Positions 33,249-41,230 of a stretch of 64,000 bases of DNA are shown here, one piece after another. The notes under the pieces are model-generated. The model was not told the origin of the DNA. It was given only the letters and a program-made list of their open reading frames with translations, and did no database searches. The stretch comes from Hoyosella subflava DQS3-9A1. Its GTDB lineage: Bacteria; Actinomycetota; Actinomycetes; Mycobacteriales; Mycobacteriaceae. How positions within the stretch are numbered: position 1 is the first letter of the stretch; each line of letters opens with the position of its first letter. The DNA lies in NCBI RefSeq assembly GCF_000214175.1, contig NC_015564.1, forward strand, positions 2,542,001 through 2,606,000. The letters are read 5' to 3'. Both the position numbers and the translations under genes were made by a program.

Positions 33249-33830
33249 CTACAGCGCGGCGGTTTCGCCGTCCTCTGACGGTGGCTCGACACTGCGCAGC
33301 GCCCGCTCCAGATCCCTCAAAAGCTCTGCGAGAATCGCCTGCTTCTCGGGCGGCAACCCATCTAGCATGTGCGCCTCGTTCCGGAAATGCGCGTCAGCAA
33401 CGTCGTCGACGAGTTGGCGCCCCTTGTCCGTCAGACTTACGTACACCACACGCGCGTCCTCAGCGTCACGTTCACGCGACACGAGCCCCGCCGTGTCGAG
33501 CCGATTGACGCGCAGAGCGACACCACCAGTTGTGACTAGGCACTGCTTCGCCAGCTGCCCCGCCGTCAACCGGTGCTCAGGGCCGGAACGGCGCAACGTC
33601 GCCAGCACGTCGAAACCGGCCTCGTTCGTGCCATACCGTTCGAACAACTCATGAGTCTGCGTGCGGTACAACAGGAAAGCACGGTGCAAGCGCCCAAAAA
33701 TCGCCATCGCTGATACGTCGAGTTCCGGCCGAGCTCTGGCCCACTGTCGGATGATCAGGTCGACCGCGTCCGGGCCGTCTTCGTCACGCGCAGTTGCCGC
33801 GCTGTTCCACGTGACCTTCGCCTGCGTCAT
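33249..33830 (-). CDS. MarR-family transcriptional regulator
   Basis: A 193-residue MarR regulator. The winged helix is visible as TAGQLAKQCLVTTGGVALRVNRLDTAGLVSRERDAEDARVVYVSLTDKG (about 95-143), preceded by the dimerisation helix with LLYRTQTHELFERYG. I place the start at the ATG at 33830 (MTQAKVTW), not at the upstream 33896. The gene is on the same strand as, and just upstream of, the importer operon, with the TTAGCGCTAA palindrome in the gap. MarR proteins of aromatic pathways are usually repressors released by the substrate or its CoA ester; that mechanism is inferred here. Confidence 0.9.
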   Translation of the reverse strand: MTQAKVTWNSAATARDEDGPDAVDLIIRQWARARPELDVSAMAIFGRLHRAFLLYRTQTHELFERYGTNEAGFDVLATLRRSGPEHRLTAGQLAKQCLVTTGGVALRVNRLDTAGLVSRERDAEDARVVYVSLTDKGRQLVDDVADAHFRNEAHMLDGLPPEKQAILAELLRDLERALRSVEPPSEDGETAAL

Positions 33831-34051
33831 CGCACCGTCCCGCCTTCCGATACATCCGTCACGCTCATTATGGTCCGCCAGAACTGCTTCACACACGGCA
33901 GTGCCGATAGGGTCGCGCCGCGATATACTTCCGATTATGCGTCACCGACATTGATCCTCACGCCGAGGCCGTTGTGCGGTCAGGACTCGTGCCCCTCCAG
34001 GAGGGGGCCGGCATCACGTAGTCCTCACCCCGTACAACCCAGAAGGCCTCA

Positions 34052-35269
34052 ATGTTCACCTTGCCGACCCGTGTCGCGCGTACCCCTGCCCGCAGGGTGT
34101 CCCGACCGCTTTACGCGTACGCCACTCTTGAAGAGTTCGTACTTCTGTACCCCTTTTACGCTGTGCTGTTCGCCGACACAGGTTTGTCGGTCGCACAGAT
34201 AACGTCGTTGTTCGTCATTTGGTCTGCGACGGCGATAGTGCTGGAGGTTCCCTCCGGCGCTTTGGCTGACATAGTTTCGCGGCGGCTACTGCTGGCGTGT
34301 GCACCGATCTTCGCCGCTACCGCTTTCGCGCTTTGGCTGATCTTCCCCTCGTACTGGTCGTTCGCATTCGGCTTTGTGCTGTGGGGCGCAGGCGGCACAC
34401 TGTCTTCGGGCGCGCTCGAAGCGCTCGTATACACCGAACTCGACACCCGCGGCGCTGCTCAGCAGTACGCGCGGATCATGGGTGTCGCACGATCATGCGG
34501 CGTCGTTGCTGTGGGCGTTTCGACTGTCATCGCTGTACCAGTCATGGCCCTCGGCGGCTACGCTGCCATCGGCGCCGCCAGTGTCCTGGTTTGCCTCATG
34601 TGCGCGGCATCAGCCCTGCTTTTGCCCGAAACGCGTACCGCCGCAACGAGCGATATCGAGACGGAACCCGCGTATTTCCGCACGCTGAGTGAAGGCCTGC
34701 GCGAGATCCGCCAAAGTCGGCCAGTGCTGGCGGCCGTTGCTCTTGCCGCAGTGGTACCTGCCCTGTGGGAATCGCTGGAAGAGTACGTCCCTCTTCTTGC
34801 CGTCGAAGATGGCGTGCGCGTGGAGTTGGTGCCGTGGGTTGTCCTTGTCATCTGGATCGGTGTCGCGGCCGGGGGACTCTGCGCTGGCGCAGGCGCGCGC
34901 CTCCACAATCGCAGCCTTGCGGTGCTCGTTGCGGCCGGAGCTGGGCTGATGGCGCTTGGCGCGCTCGCAGGCTCGCCATTCGGCTGGATCGCGCTCGGCG
35001 CGGCATTCGGTGTTTTCCAGATGACGAGTGTGGTGGCTGATGCCCGCCTGCAGCATCGAATCACCGGACCGAGCCGGGCGACAGTGACTTCAGTCGCGGG
35101 CCTCGGAACCGGGTTACTTACCGTGGCGGCGTTTCTCGCCTACGCGGGACTGTTCTCCTTCTCAGGACACGCGTGGGTATTCGTACTTTTCGCACTTCCT
35201 TATCTGTTTATCGCCGTCGCGATGGCGGCCCCCAGAGCGGGTTACCGTGGCACCGCTCGTCATCCATGA
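34052..35269 (+). CDS. Major facilitator superfamily transporter
   Basis: A 405-residue membrane protein with about 12 hydrophobic segments. The MFS loop 2-3 motif is present in variant form as EVPSGALADIVSRRLLL (about residues 67-83), and the central cytoplasmic loop lies near 190-215. The N-terminal stretch of about 20 residues is basic. Substrate class cannot be read; it groups by pattern with drug/sugar-like MFS proteins that carry the LEVPTG motif. It is divergent from the MarR gene with a 220-base gap in which I see no shared operator, so it is probably not part of the aromatic regulon. Confidence 0.85.
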   Translation: MFTLPTRVARTPARRVSRPLYAYATLEEFVLLYPFYAVLFADTGLSVAQITSLFVIWSATAIVLEVPSGALADIVSRRLLLACAPIFAATAFALWLIFPSYWSFAFGFVLWGAGGTLSSGALEALVYTELDTRGAAQQYARIMGVARSCGVVAVGVSTVIAVPVMALGGYAAIGAASVLVCLMCAASALLLPETRTAATSDIETEPAYFRTLSEGLREIRQSRPVLAAVALAAVVPALWESLEEYVPLLAVEDGVRVELVPWVVLVIWIGVAAGGLCAGAGARLHNRSLAVLVAAGAGLMALGALAGSPFGWIALGAAFGVFQMTSVVADARLQHRITGPSRATVTSVAGLGTGLLTVAAFLAYAGLFSFSGHAWVFVLFALPYLFIAVAMAAPRAGYRGTARHP

Positions 35270-35302
35270 GGACGCGTAGCATTTCGGAAAAGGAGGTGCC
35301 CG

Positions 35303-35611
35303 ATGGATGCTTCTGCTGCTAGCTCTGGTCCACCGGTTGGCGTCAGATATGTGATGGTGGCCCGGCTGTCCCGAGACGGAATCGAAAGCTTCGTGCGCTA
35401 CGAGGAGATCGTGCTGCCACTGCTCACTGAGCACGGCGGGCACCTCGAACAACGCCTCCGCAGTCCTGACGGACTTAGGGAAGTTCATGTGCTCTGGTTC
35501 CCGTCCCCGGAGGCGTTTGAGGAGTATCGCAGCGACTACCGCCGCACCGCGCATAAACACCTCCTCGACGATTCAGGCGCGACAACGGAGGTCTTCGAGG
35601 TGTCGATCTAA
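35303..35611 (+). CDS. Small conserved-type protein, possible ferredoxin-like fold
   Basis: A 102-residue soluble protein with a very strong ribosome binding site (AAAGGAGGTG, 35288-35297). VRYVMVARLSRDGIESFVRYEEIVLPLL and VHVLWFPSPEAFEEYRSDYRR resemble DUF1330/NIPSNAP-like dimeric alpha-beta barrels, but I cannot assign a family securely. It begins 33 bases after the MFS gene. The last codons of the gene (TGTCGATCTAA) double as the presumed -35 element of the following ECF42 promoter. Confidence 0.65.
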   Translation: MDASAASSGPPVGVRYVMVARLSRDGIESFVRYEEIVLPLLTEHGGHLEQRLRSPDGLREVHVLWFPSPEAFEEYRSDYRRTAHKHLLDDSGATTEVFEVSI

Positions 35612-35627
35612 TCGCGTGCCGATCGTA
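35601..35627 (+). promoter_or_regulatory. Candidate ECF sigma promoter upstream of the DGPF gene
   Basis: TGTCGA (35601-35606), 17 bases, then CGTA (35624-35627). TGTCGA is the -35 described for ECF42 sigma factors, and a cytosine-guanine start to the -10 is typical of ECF promoters. It would start transcription near 35635, about 30 bases before the DGPF gene, and would make the sigma gene autoregulated. Confidence 0.5.
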
Positions 35628-35663
35628 TAGAGAGTGAGGACCATACAGGCAAGGGAGCACACC

Positions 35664-36014
35664 ATGAACAACTACCTTCTCAGCGTCATTCAGCCCGTCG
35701 GGGATCCACCCCCGCCCGACACCCTCGAACCCATCATGCGCAACATCGAATCATTCCACGAGGAGCTGAAAGCCGCCGGCGCATGGGTTTTCGCAGGCGG
35801 GCTATTTCCGCCCGACACGGCGACAGTCGTGCGGCAGAACGGCGACGGCGCGCTCGTCACCGACGGTCCGTACACAGAGTCGAAGGAATGCCTCGGTGGC
35901 CTGGTCATCGTCAGAGCTCCAGACCTCGACGCCGCGCTCGAATGGGGCCGCAAGGCAGCCCGTGCGACGACTCTGCCCATCGAGGTCCGGCCGTTCCAGG
36001 GCACATCCGAATAA
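35664..36014 (+). CDS. YCII-related DGPF-domain protein
   Basis: A 116-residue protein of the YCII/DGPF family. The hallmark is TDGPYTESKECLGGLVIV (about residues 72-89), with Asp-Gly-Pro-Tyr replacing DGPF. Start at the ATG at 35664, preceded by AAGGGAG; an upstream in-frame codon at 35634 is less likely. The stop overlaps the sigma gene by one base (TAATG). DGPF proteins are the constant neighbours and targets of ECF42 sigma factors. Their biochemical activity is unknown. Confidence 0.88.
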   Translation: MNNYLLSVIQPVGDPPPPDTLEPIMRNIESFHEELKAAGAWVFAGGLFPPDTATVVRQNGDGALVTDGPYTESKECLGGLVIVRAPDLDAALEWGRKAARATTLPIEVRPFQGTSE

Positions 36015-37252
36015 TGTCCATCCCACCCAGCCCCACAACGATCGATCGTATCTTCCGTGAAGAATATGGCCGAGCTGTTTCGGTGCTGATCGGGGCATTC
36101 GGCGACATCGACGTTGCGGAAGAAGCTGTGCAAGATGCTTTCGCAGCGGCGGTAAGCCGCTGGCCGCAGTCCGGGCTTCCCCCCAGCCCAGCCGGCTGGA
36201 TTATCACCACTGCGAAGAACCGGGCAGTCGACCGGTTCCGGAAGGACGCATCCCGTCAGCAGCGCCACGAGGCAGCACTGCTCTTGCGGCAGGCGGAAGC
36301 GACCGAGGAGGAAAGTGTGGTGCTCGACGACCGGCTCCGCCTCATCTTCACCTGCTGCCATCCTGCGCTAGCACGTGCGGCGCAGGTAGCACTGACCTTA
36401 CGGCTCCTCGGCGGCCTGACGACCGAGGAGATCGCGAGAGCGTTCCTGGTACCTGAGCCAACGATGGCACAACGAATCGTCCGCGCAAAACGGAAGATCC
36501 GTGACGCCGCAATCCCCTACCGTGTTCCGACGGAAGCCGACCTGCCAGTTCGGCTTTCCGCGGTACTCGCAGTCGTCTATCTCATTTTCAATGAGGGGTA
36601 CAAGGCTAGTACGGGCGCCACGCTCGTCCGGGAAGATCTGTGTGCCGAGGCAATTCGTCTTGGCCGGGTCATCACCGAACTCATGCCCGACGAACCGGAG
36701 GCGCAAGGACTTCTTGCTCTCATGTTGCTTATAGCTTCCCGGAACAAGGCCCGGTGCAGCGCCGAGGGCGCTCTGGTCCTCCTTGATGATCAGGACCGGG
36801 CACTCTGGGACCGGGAGCTCATCGATGAAGGTCAGCAGCTAGTCCAAGCGTGTTTGCGGCGTAATCGGCCGGGGCCGTATCAGATTCAGGCAGCGATCAA
36901 TGCAGTCCACACGGACGCATACGCTGCGGCTGATACCGATTGGGCCCAGATCCTCGCGCTATACGACCAATTGACGACCGTAGCCCCGAGCCCGGTTGTC
37001 GCGCTCAATCGCGCCGTCGCAGTCGCACAGGTCGAGGGCGCGCAAGAAGCCCTCGACGCCGTCGACAAGACGCACCTGACCAACTACTACGCCTTTTATG
37101 CTGTGCGCGCAGACCTCCTCAGCAAACTCGGACGCCGCGCGGAGGCGGCAACTGCCTACACGACCGCGATCGAACTCACCGAAAACCATGCTGAGCGTGC
37201 GTTTCTCGCGAGTCAGCGCGATCGTACCGATGGCGGCCCGCTCCCCCGTTGA
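36014..37252 (+). CDS. ECF42-type RNA polymerase sigma factor with C-terminal extension
   Basis: A 412-residue sigma factor. Region 2 is IFREEYGRAVSVLIGAFGDIDVAEEAVQDAF, region 4 is LTLRLLGGLTTEEIARAFLVPEPTMAQRIVRAKRKIR. The group signatures FTCCHPAL and VYLIFNEGY are present, followed by a long helical C-terminal extension with TPR-like repeats (about 210-400) that replaces an anti-sigma factor. Start at the ATG at 36014, coupled to the DGPF gene. The frame is open further upstream (to 35783), but that overlaps the DGPF gene. Signal unknown. Confidence 0.9.
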   Translation: MSIPPSPTTIDRIFREEYGRAVSVLIGAFGDIDVAEEAVQDAFAAAVSRWPQSGLPPSPAGWIITTAKNRAVDRFRKDASRQQRHEAALLLRQAEATEEESVVLDDRLRLIFTCCHPALARAAQVALTLRLLGGLTTEEIARAFLVPEPTMAQRIVRAKRKIRDAAIPYRVPTEADLPVRLSAVLAVVYLIFNEGYKASTGATLVREDLCAEAIRLGRVITELMPDEPEAQGLLALMLLIASRNKARCSAEGALVLLDDQDRALWDRELIDEGQQLVQACLRRNRPGPYQIQAAINAVHTDAYAAADTDWAQILALYDQLTTVAPSPVVALNRAVAVAQVEGAQEALDAVDKTHLTNYYAFYAVRADLLSKLGRRAEAATAYTTAIELTENHAERAFLASQRDRTDGGPLPR

Positions 37253-37306
37253 CGATCCAGTAGCGAAACCCGCGGATACCGCGGCAAACTCTTCCGTATC
37301 GTCAAC
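37248..37306. terminator. Possible bidirectional terminator between convergent genes
   Basis: GTTGACGAT (37248-37256) pairs with ATCGTCAAC (37298-37306); each arm contains the stop region of one of the two convergent genes. Within the loop, CCGCGG-ATA-CCGCGG (37270-37284) forms a second hairpin. Confidence 0.45.
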
Positions 37307-37842
37307 TACCGGTCGGGCAGCGCGCACGCAGCCCCATCGGACATGCCGGTGGCCCGCACACCGAGGCCCTGGTTGAGGCGGGCGCGCTGATTCTCCCATG
37401 CGATGGTGGCCGCGAGCTCGGCAAGTTGTGCGCGCGACAGGTGCTGCAGCAGACGCTTGCGGAGTTCCTCCTGGTCGACCACCGGTGTTGCCGTCAGCAC
37501 CTCCGCGTACTCGATGACGAGCTTCTCGAGCTCGGTGTAGGCGGGGCTCGATTTGTAGCGAGTGAGCTCCGTGATCTGCTGTTCCGTCAAACCCGACTTC
37601 AGCGCTAGCGCAGAACCGATATCGAGGCAAAACTCGCATGTCACGAGTGTCGCCACCTTCAACTCAGCAAGTTCCTTTAACGCCGGGTCAACCCGATTGC
37701 TCAACAGCAGGCTCGTCTCATACAGTCCGGTCGCTGCCAGTACCTGCGGGCGCCGGATCATCCACCGCGCCAAATCAGATTGGTTGCGCCGCGCGAGCCG
37801 CAACACCGCCAGATAGTTCCAGATTCTGCGCAAAGCCCTCAT
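37306..37842 (-). CDS. Carboxymuconolactone decarboxylase/AhpD-like protein
   Basis: A 178-residue all-helical protein of the CMD/AhpD superfamily. The redox pair C-E-F-C is in TCEFCLDIGSALALKSG (about residue 76), a pattern seen in peroxidatic AhpD-like members rather than in true carboxymuconolactone decarboxylases. I start at the ATG at 37842 (MRALRRIWNYL), which overlaps the upstream membrane gene as ATGA. It is the last gene of a four-gene ECF sigma operon, so a role in peroxide or redox stress controlled by that sigma factor is plausible. Confidence 0.85.
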   Translation of the reverse strand: MRALRRIWNYLAVLRLARRNQSDLARWMIRRPQVLAATGLYETSLLLSNRVDPALKELAELKVATLVTCEFCLDIGSALALKSGLTEQQITELTRYKSSPAYTELEKLVIEYAEVLTATPVVDQEELRKRLLQHLSRAQLAELAATIAWENQRARLNQGLGVRATGMSDGAACALPDR

Positions 37843-38276
37843 GTATCGCGTCCTTTCAGTGACGCCGCGACAACCGCCAGCGGCAGCAGCGCAGCAGTGC
37901 TCAGGATAATGACGTTGATCGTGTTGGCTGTCGCGTTCAGGCCCGGAGCTGGGTTGGCGGCGTGATACAGGACGTGCGGCACTGCAAAAGCTGCAAAACC
38001 GAGCCCGCCAACAAGGACAACGCGGCGTTCGCCCCACAGCGCAGCAACCCCAGCCACCACACCGACCGCGAGGAACCCCGCACCGGCGTCGGTCGCCAGA
38101 TGGGCGTTGAAGGGCGGCTCGGCGGCAACTAAAAGCGGGCCGAGCCCCGGAAACGTGTCGTACCAGTGACGGGGATTGATGACTGCCCACAATCCAGTGA
38201 CCAGTTGTGGCACTGCTAGAACCGCGAGCACAATTCGCGTCCACATCGGTGCTCGCAAGCGAACTGTCGTGGTCAT
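37839..38276 (-). CDS. Small four-helix membrane protein
   Basis: A 145-residue membrane protein with about four hydrophobic segments (near residues 11-30, 62-80, 86-106 and 116-138) and a conserved-looking NPRHWYDTFPGLGP segment between the first two. The layout resembles DoxX/DUF4345-like proteins, though I cannot name the family surely. It is coupled by 4-base overlaps to the anti-sigma-like gene upstream and to the CMD gene downstream. Confidence 0.7.
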   Translation of the reverse strand: MTTTVRLRAPMWTRIVLAVLAVPQLVTGLWAVINPRHWYDTFPGLGPLLVAAEPPFNAHLATDAGAGFLAVGVVAGVAALWGERRVVLVGGLGFAAFAVPHVLYHAANPAPGLNATANTINVIILSTAALLPLAVVAASLKGRDT

Positions 38277-38842
38277 GACTTCTCTTCGTGCCGTCCAGCC
38301 TTCGTGTAACGGTGATTTCTGATCCAGATCACAAAAAGCGCGATGGCAAGTGCGCCTTCGGTGAGGTGCAGCGCCGCGCCGTAGGGGAAGACCGCGAGTT
38401 CCCGGACCCCGTGCGTCGCAAGCAGGACACCCAGCGGTGTGCCCGCAGCTACGGAAACCGGCGCCCAGCGCCGCCGAATCGCACCTGCACCGACGGCAGC
38501 ACCGGCAGCGACAAAGGCGAGTCCGGCTTCGAACGCGGCGTGCCGGCTGAACGGCTCACGCAGATTCGATGCGATCCATTCACCGGCGAAGAAGCCACTG
38601 AGCCCGTGGAGAATGAACAGCGCCGCAAGTGAAGCGGCGACGATCTGAAAGCTGCGCCAGCGGTGACGCGCTTGTTGCGCGGCTATCCGTGCGACGCGGC
38701 GCTCGAGCGCCGCTGGCGGGTTTGTTCGTATCGAAGCGGCAAGCCACAGCACGCGCGGGTCAGTACCCGTTGGGGGATGCCCCTGCAGTGTTTCGGTGAT
38801 TTCCTTGTCCAGTGCGTTCGCGGCGAAAAGTTCATCGTTCAT
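38273..38842 (-). CDS. Membrane protein, candidate anti-sigma factor
   Basis: A 189-residue protein with a cytoplasmic N-terminus of about 65 residues rich in Arg and Ala, followed by about four membrane segments. It overlaps the ECF sigma gene upstream by 11 bases, the usual place of the cognate anti-sigma factor. It lacks the zinc-binding HxxxCxxC motif of ZAS anti-sigma factors; its cytoplasmic part (LDKEITETLQGHPPTGTD) is the presumed sigma-binding element. Anti-sigma function is inferred from position and topology only. Confidence 0.6.
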   Translation of the reverse strand: MNDELFAANALDKEITETLQGHPPTGTDPRVLWLAASIRTNPPAALERRVARIAAQQARHRWRSFQIVAASLAALFILHGLSGFFAGEWIASNLREPFSRHAAFEAGLAFVAAGAAVGAGAIRRRWAPVSVAAGTPLGVLLATHGVRELAVFPYGAALHLTEGALAIALFVIWIRNHRYTKAGRHEEKS

Positions 38843-39335
38843 CGGTTATCACCTCCCGGAGTTTTCCGATGGCGCGGTAGACGAGCATCCGGGCTGCTGC
38901 CGCTGAGATTCCGAGGTGGGCGCCGATCTCCTCTGACGTGAGCTCGGTGCCGAATCGCAGCGCCACAGCCTCCCTCTCCCGTTCGGTGAGGATCCACAGA
39001 ACACGGCGCAGGTCATCAGCGCTGTCGCGCCGCACCACCTCGCCCTCGGGTCCTTCCGCGCTGGCGCCATGCTGCCCAAATCCGTCGGAAGGTACCTCGC
39101 GAACCCGTCTGCGCCACCAGTCCGCGACAGCATGCCGGGCGATGCCTGTCAGCCAGGCTCCAACTGCGCCGCGCTGGGGGTCGAAATCTCCCCACGATCG
39201 GATGGCCGCTGCGAACACCTCGCTTGTCACGTCCTCGGCGTCAGAGTCTGAGGGCACCCGGGTACGGACGTAGCGCCAGATCGGCGTTACGTGTTCCCGG
39301 TACACGCCAGCGAATGACGTGGAATTGTGCCCCAT
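38832..39335 (-). CDS. ECF RNA polymerase sigma factor
   Basis: A 167-residue ECF sigma factor. Region 2 is YREHVTPIWRYVRTRVPSDSDAEDVTSEVFAAAIRSW, region 4 is ILTEREREAVALRFGTELTSEEIGAHLGISAAAARMLVYRAIGKLRE. No C-terminal extension. Start at the ATG at 39335. It heads a minus-strand operon of sigma factor, membrane anti-sigma candidate, small membrane protein and CMD/AhpD-like protein, with overlaps between all of them. Confidence 0.9.
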   Translation of the reverse strand: MGHNSTSFAGVYREHVTPIWRYVRTRVPSDSDAEDVTSEVFAAAIRSWGDFDPQRGAVGAWLTGIARHAVADWWRRRVREVPSDGFGQHGASAEGPEGEVVRRDSADDLRRVLWILTEREREAVALRFGTELTSEEIGAHLGISAAAARMLVYRAIGKLREVITDER

Positions 39336-39374
39336 CGCTATCCCTTCGGTGGAAACGCCGTCCCCGTAACGACC

Positions 39375-40541
39375 TCATGCCCGAATCTGGATGAGGGGCA
39401 CCAGTTGTTCCCTGGGAGTCCATGACCCGTGGTGCCCTCGTAGTGCGGTTTCCATCGGTTCTGCAACGGAACGAACGAAGGTCCAGTTGTCGCGTGCCGC
39501 GACGATCACGTCGCCAAGGCGCTGGCGGAACGGCTCGCTCATCGTCGGCCCGAACCAGCCCGCGGAGATCGCTTCCTCACGCGACACAATCCATGCCCGT
39601 TCCCCTGCAACCGCGCGCCAGGTGTCGAGAACATCCCCTGCGGATCCGGCGACTGTGTGGAGGTGGCGAACGCGTGGCTCGCCACCGATCTCGACTAACT
39701 GAGCCGCCAGGTCAGGCTCCGTATCGATATCGATGCGATCGTCGCCAGTATCGATCATGCCGTGATCCGCGACAATCGTGAGGAGGGTGTCCGTACCCAG
39801 CTCTTCGGCGATACGGGCGACAGTGGCGTCGACCTCGCGAAGTTGCGCGCGCCACTCCGGCGAGCCCGGGCCAAAGATATGTCCTGCCAGGTCAATCCCG
39901 CCGTAGTATCCATACGTCAGCGAACGGCCAGGTGTGTTCGTCGCGGTTTTGATGCCGTCAGCAAGCTGGGTGAGACTGTCCGCAGCGAGATCGTGGCCCG
40001 CTCCCCGCAGTACCGCACGGCTCAGGCCTGAACCATGATGGTCGGAGGGCACAATCCTGTACACCGCGACGCCGTGCGCCGCGACTCGCTCGAAAACAGT
40101 TGGGCGGGGCTGCACAGTTTCGGGGACGATGACATCACGCAGATCTGGGTGTCCCTTGGTGGCGTGCGCACACCACCGCAACGTATTGAGGACGGGAGCG
40201 TCGCTCGTCCCCGCACGGAACGTGTAGCCGATGATTCCGTGCTCACCAGCGTGGAGGCCAGTACCAAGCGCCGTCACGCTGGTCGACGTGGTGGCAGGGA
40301 AGCCCGCACTGAGATTCCGATGGCGGGACGCAAGCCTGGACAGAACAGGCGCGTCATCAGCGTGCTGAGAAAGAAGTTCGGCACCGAGCCCGTCAAGGAG
40401 CAGGACACCAGCAGATCGAGCGGGTTCCAACCCAAGTTCATTCGCGAAGTCCGGCACGCCCAGCGCCGCTGCCAGCGAGGGCGATACAAGTCGCAGCGAC
40501 CTAGCTTCGAGAACCGGGATTTCAGAACTCCGGTCGATCAT
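39375..40541 (-). CDS. Alkaline-phosphatase-superfamily nucleotide pyrophosphatase/phosphodiesterase
   Basis: A 388-residue two-zinc hydrolase of the type I phosphodiesterase/nucleotide pyrophosphatase family. LLLDGLG (Asp ligand) is near residue 48, the nucleophile Thr is in FPATTSTSVTALGTG (about 80-94), GEHGIIGY follows, then YGGIDLAGHIFGP (Asp and His ligands) and IVADHGMID (DH ligands). No signal peptide is visible, so it may be cytoplasmic. Ribosome binding site GAGGAGG ahead of the ATG at 40541. It is 39 bases upstream of the ECF operon on the same strand. Substrate unknown. Confidence 0.87.
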   Translation of the reverse strand: MIDRSSEIPVLEARSLRLVSPSLAAALGVPDFANELGLEPARSAGVLLLDGLGAELLSQHADDAPVLSRLASRHRNLSAGFPATTSTSVTALGTGLHAGEHGIIGYTFRAGTSDAPVLNTLRWCAHATKGHPDLRDVIVPETVQPRPTVFERVAAHGVAVYRIVPSDHHGSGLSRAVLRGAGHDLAADSLTQLADGIKTATNTPGRSLTYGYYGGIDLAGHIFGPGSPEWRAQLREVDATVARIAEELGTDTLLTIVADHGMIDTGDDRIDIDTEPDLAAQLVEIGGEPRVRHLHTVAGSAGDVLDTWRAVAGERAWIVSREEAISAGWFGPTMSEPFRQRLGDVIVAARDNWTFVRSVAEPMETALRGHHGSWTPREQLVPLIQIRA

Positions 40542-40856
40542 GGTTGCCTCCTCGGTTCACGGGACTGCCCCGGGACTCACTCTGCCAGGCGCAGAGCGCA
40601 ATGCCGCCACGGACCTCGACTTCACATTCGGCACCGGTGCCACCGTGGAAGGTCTCGCCCAGGACATCCTGCTCGTCATCTGCGGCAGGAAACTGCCCGC
40701 AGGCCGGTTGCGGGGTGAACCGGCTGACCGGTTCACCGCGACCTCCTAGCTGGCGTCGCGGTTCGGGGCTCAAATAGCCCACAGACCCTGCCGTTCGCGC
40801 CCTCCTTCGTGTCATGCTTGATCACGTGGATCTCGAATGATTCCGAGGAGGCAGAA
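40542..40856. other. Intergenic region with perfect inverted repeat
   Basis: This 315-base divergent gap holds no convincing gene; the 97-codon minus-strand frame at 40522-40815 has no protein-like pattern. The one notable element is GGTGAACCGG-CTGA-CCGGTTCACC (40714-40737), a perfect 10-bp stem with a 4-base loop. It has no U-run and stands upstream of both flanking genes, so it is more likely a protein-binding site than a terminator. Confidence 0.5.
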
Positions 40857-41087
40857 ATGGCCCGTTCGCGTAAAAAATCACACGCAATGTGCGGAGCCGC
40901 GCTGGCCCTAGGCCTCGCGCTCGCGGCGCCAGCGGCCGCGGTCGCTGAGACACCGGAGCGACCCGGCGTCCAGCCAGCGCACACCGTGCTCTTCCCCTAT
41001 TGCGAAGAGGCGCAGTTCCCCTTCTTCGGGCCAGTGATCATCTGTCACACCTGGTTCGGAGACCTCACCTTCTCGCGCCCCTGGTAG
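40857..41087 (+). CDS. Small secreted two-cysteine protein, copy 1
   Basis: A 76-residue protein with a Sec signal peptide (basic start MARSRKKSH, hydrophobic LALGLALAAPAAAVA, cleavage expected after AVA). The mature part of about 45 residues has exactly two cysteines, in PYCEE and IICHTWFGDL, likely disulfide-bonded outside the cytoplasm. The start is set by the ribosome binding site GAGGAGG. A clear paralogue lies 2.7 kb away at 43574 on the other side of htpG; they share PGVQPAH, PYCE, CHT and GD-x-TF. I recognise no described family and cannot assign a function. Confidence 0.75.
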   Translation: MARSRKKSHAMCGAALALGLALAAPAAAVAETPERPGVQPAHTVLFPYCEEAQFPFFGPVIICHTWFGDLTFSRPW

Positions 41088-41230
41088 CTCCCTGACGATC
41101 CGAGCAGAGCAACCGTGTGAATCGGCCGCTCTGCCGAACTCCCTTGCCCTCCCGGTGGTGGTCGGCCTACCCCGAATCCGAGTACTATTTCGTCGGCTGT
41201 CACGCCAGTACGAAACGGGAGGAATAGTCA

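Noticed and set aside
33992-34006. CCCCTCC-A-GGAGGGG inverted repeat before the MFS gene
   Set aside because: The loop is a single base, so the hairpin could not form as written, and GC-rich DNA gives such repeats by chance.
40522-40815. 97-codon minus-strand frame in the phosphodiesterase upstream gap
   Set aside because: No ribosome binding site, no recognisable pattern, and it overlaps the phosphodiesterase start.
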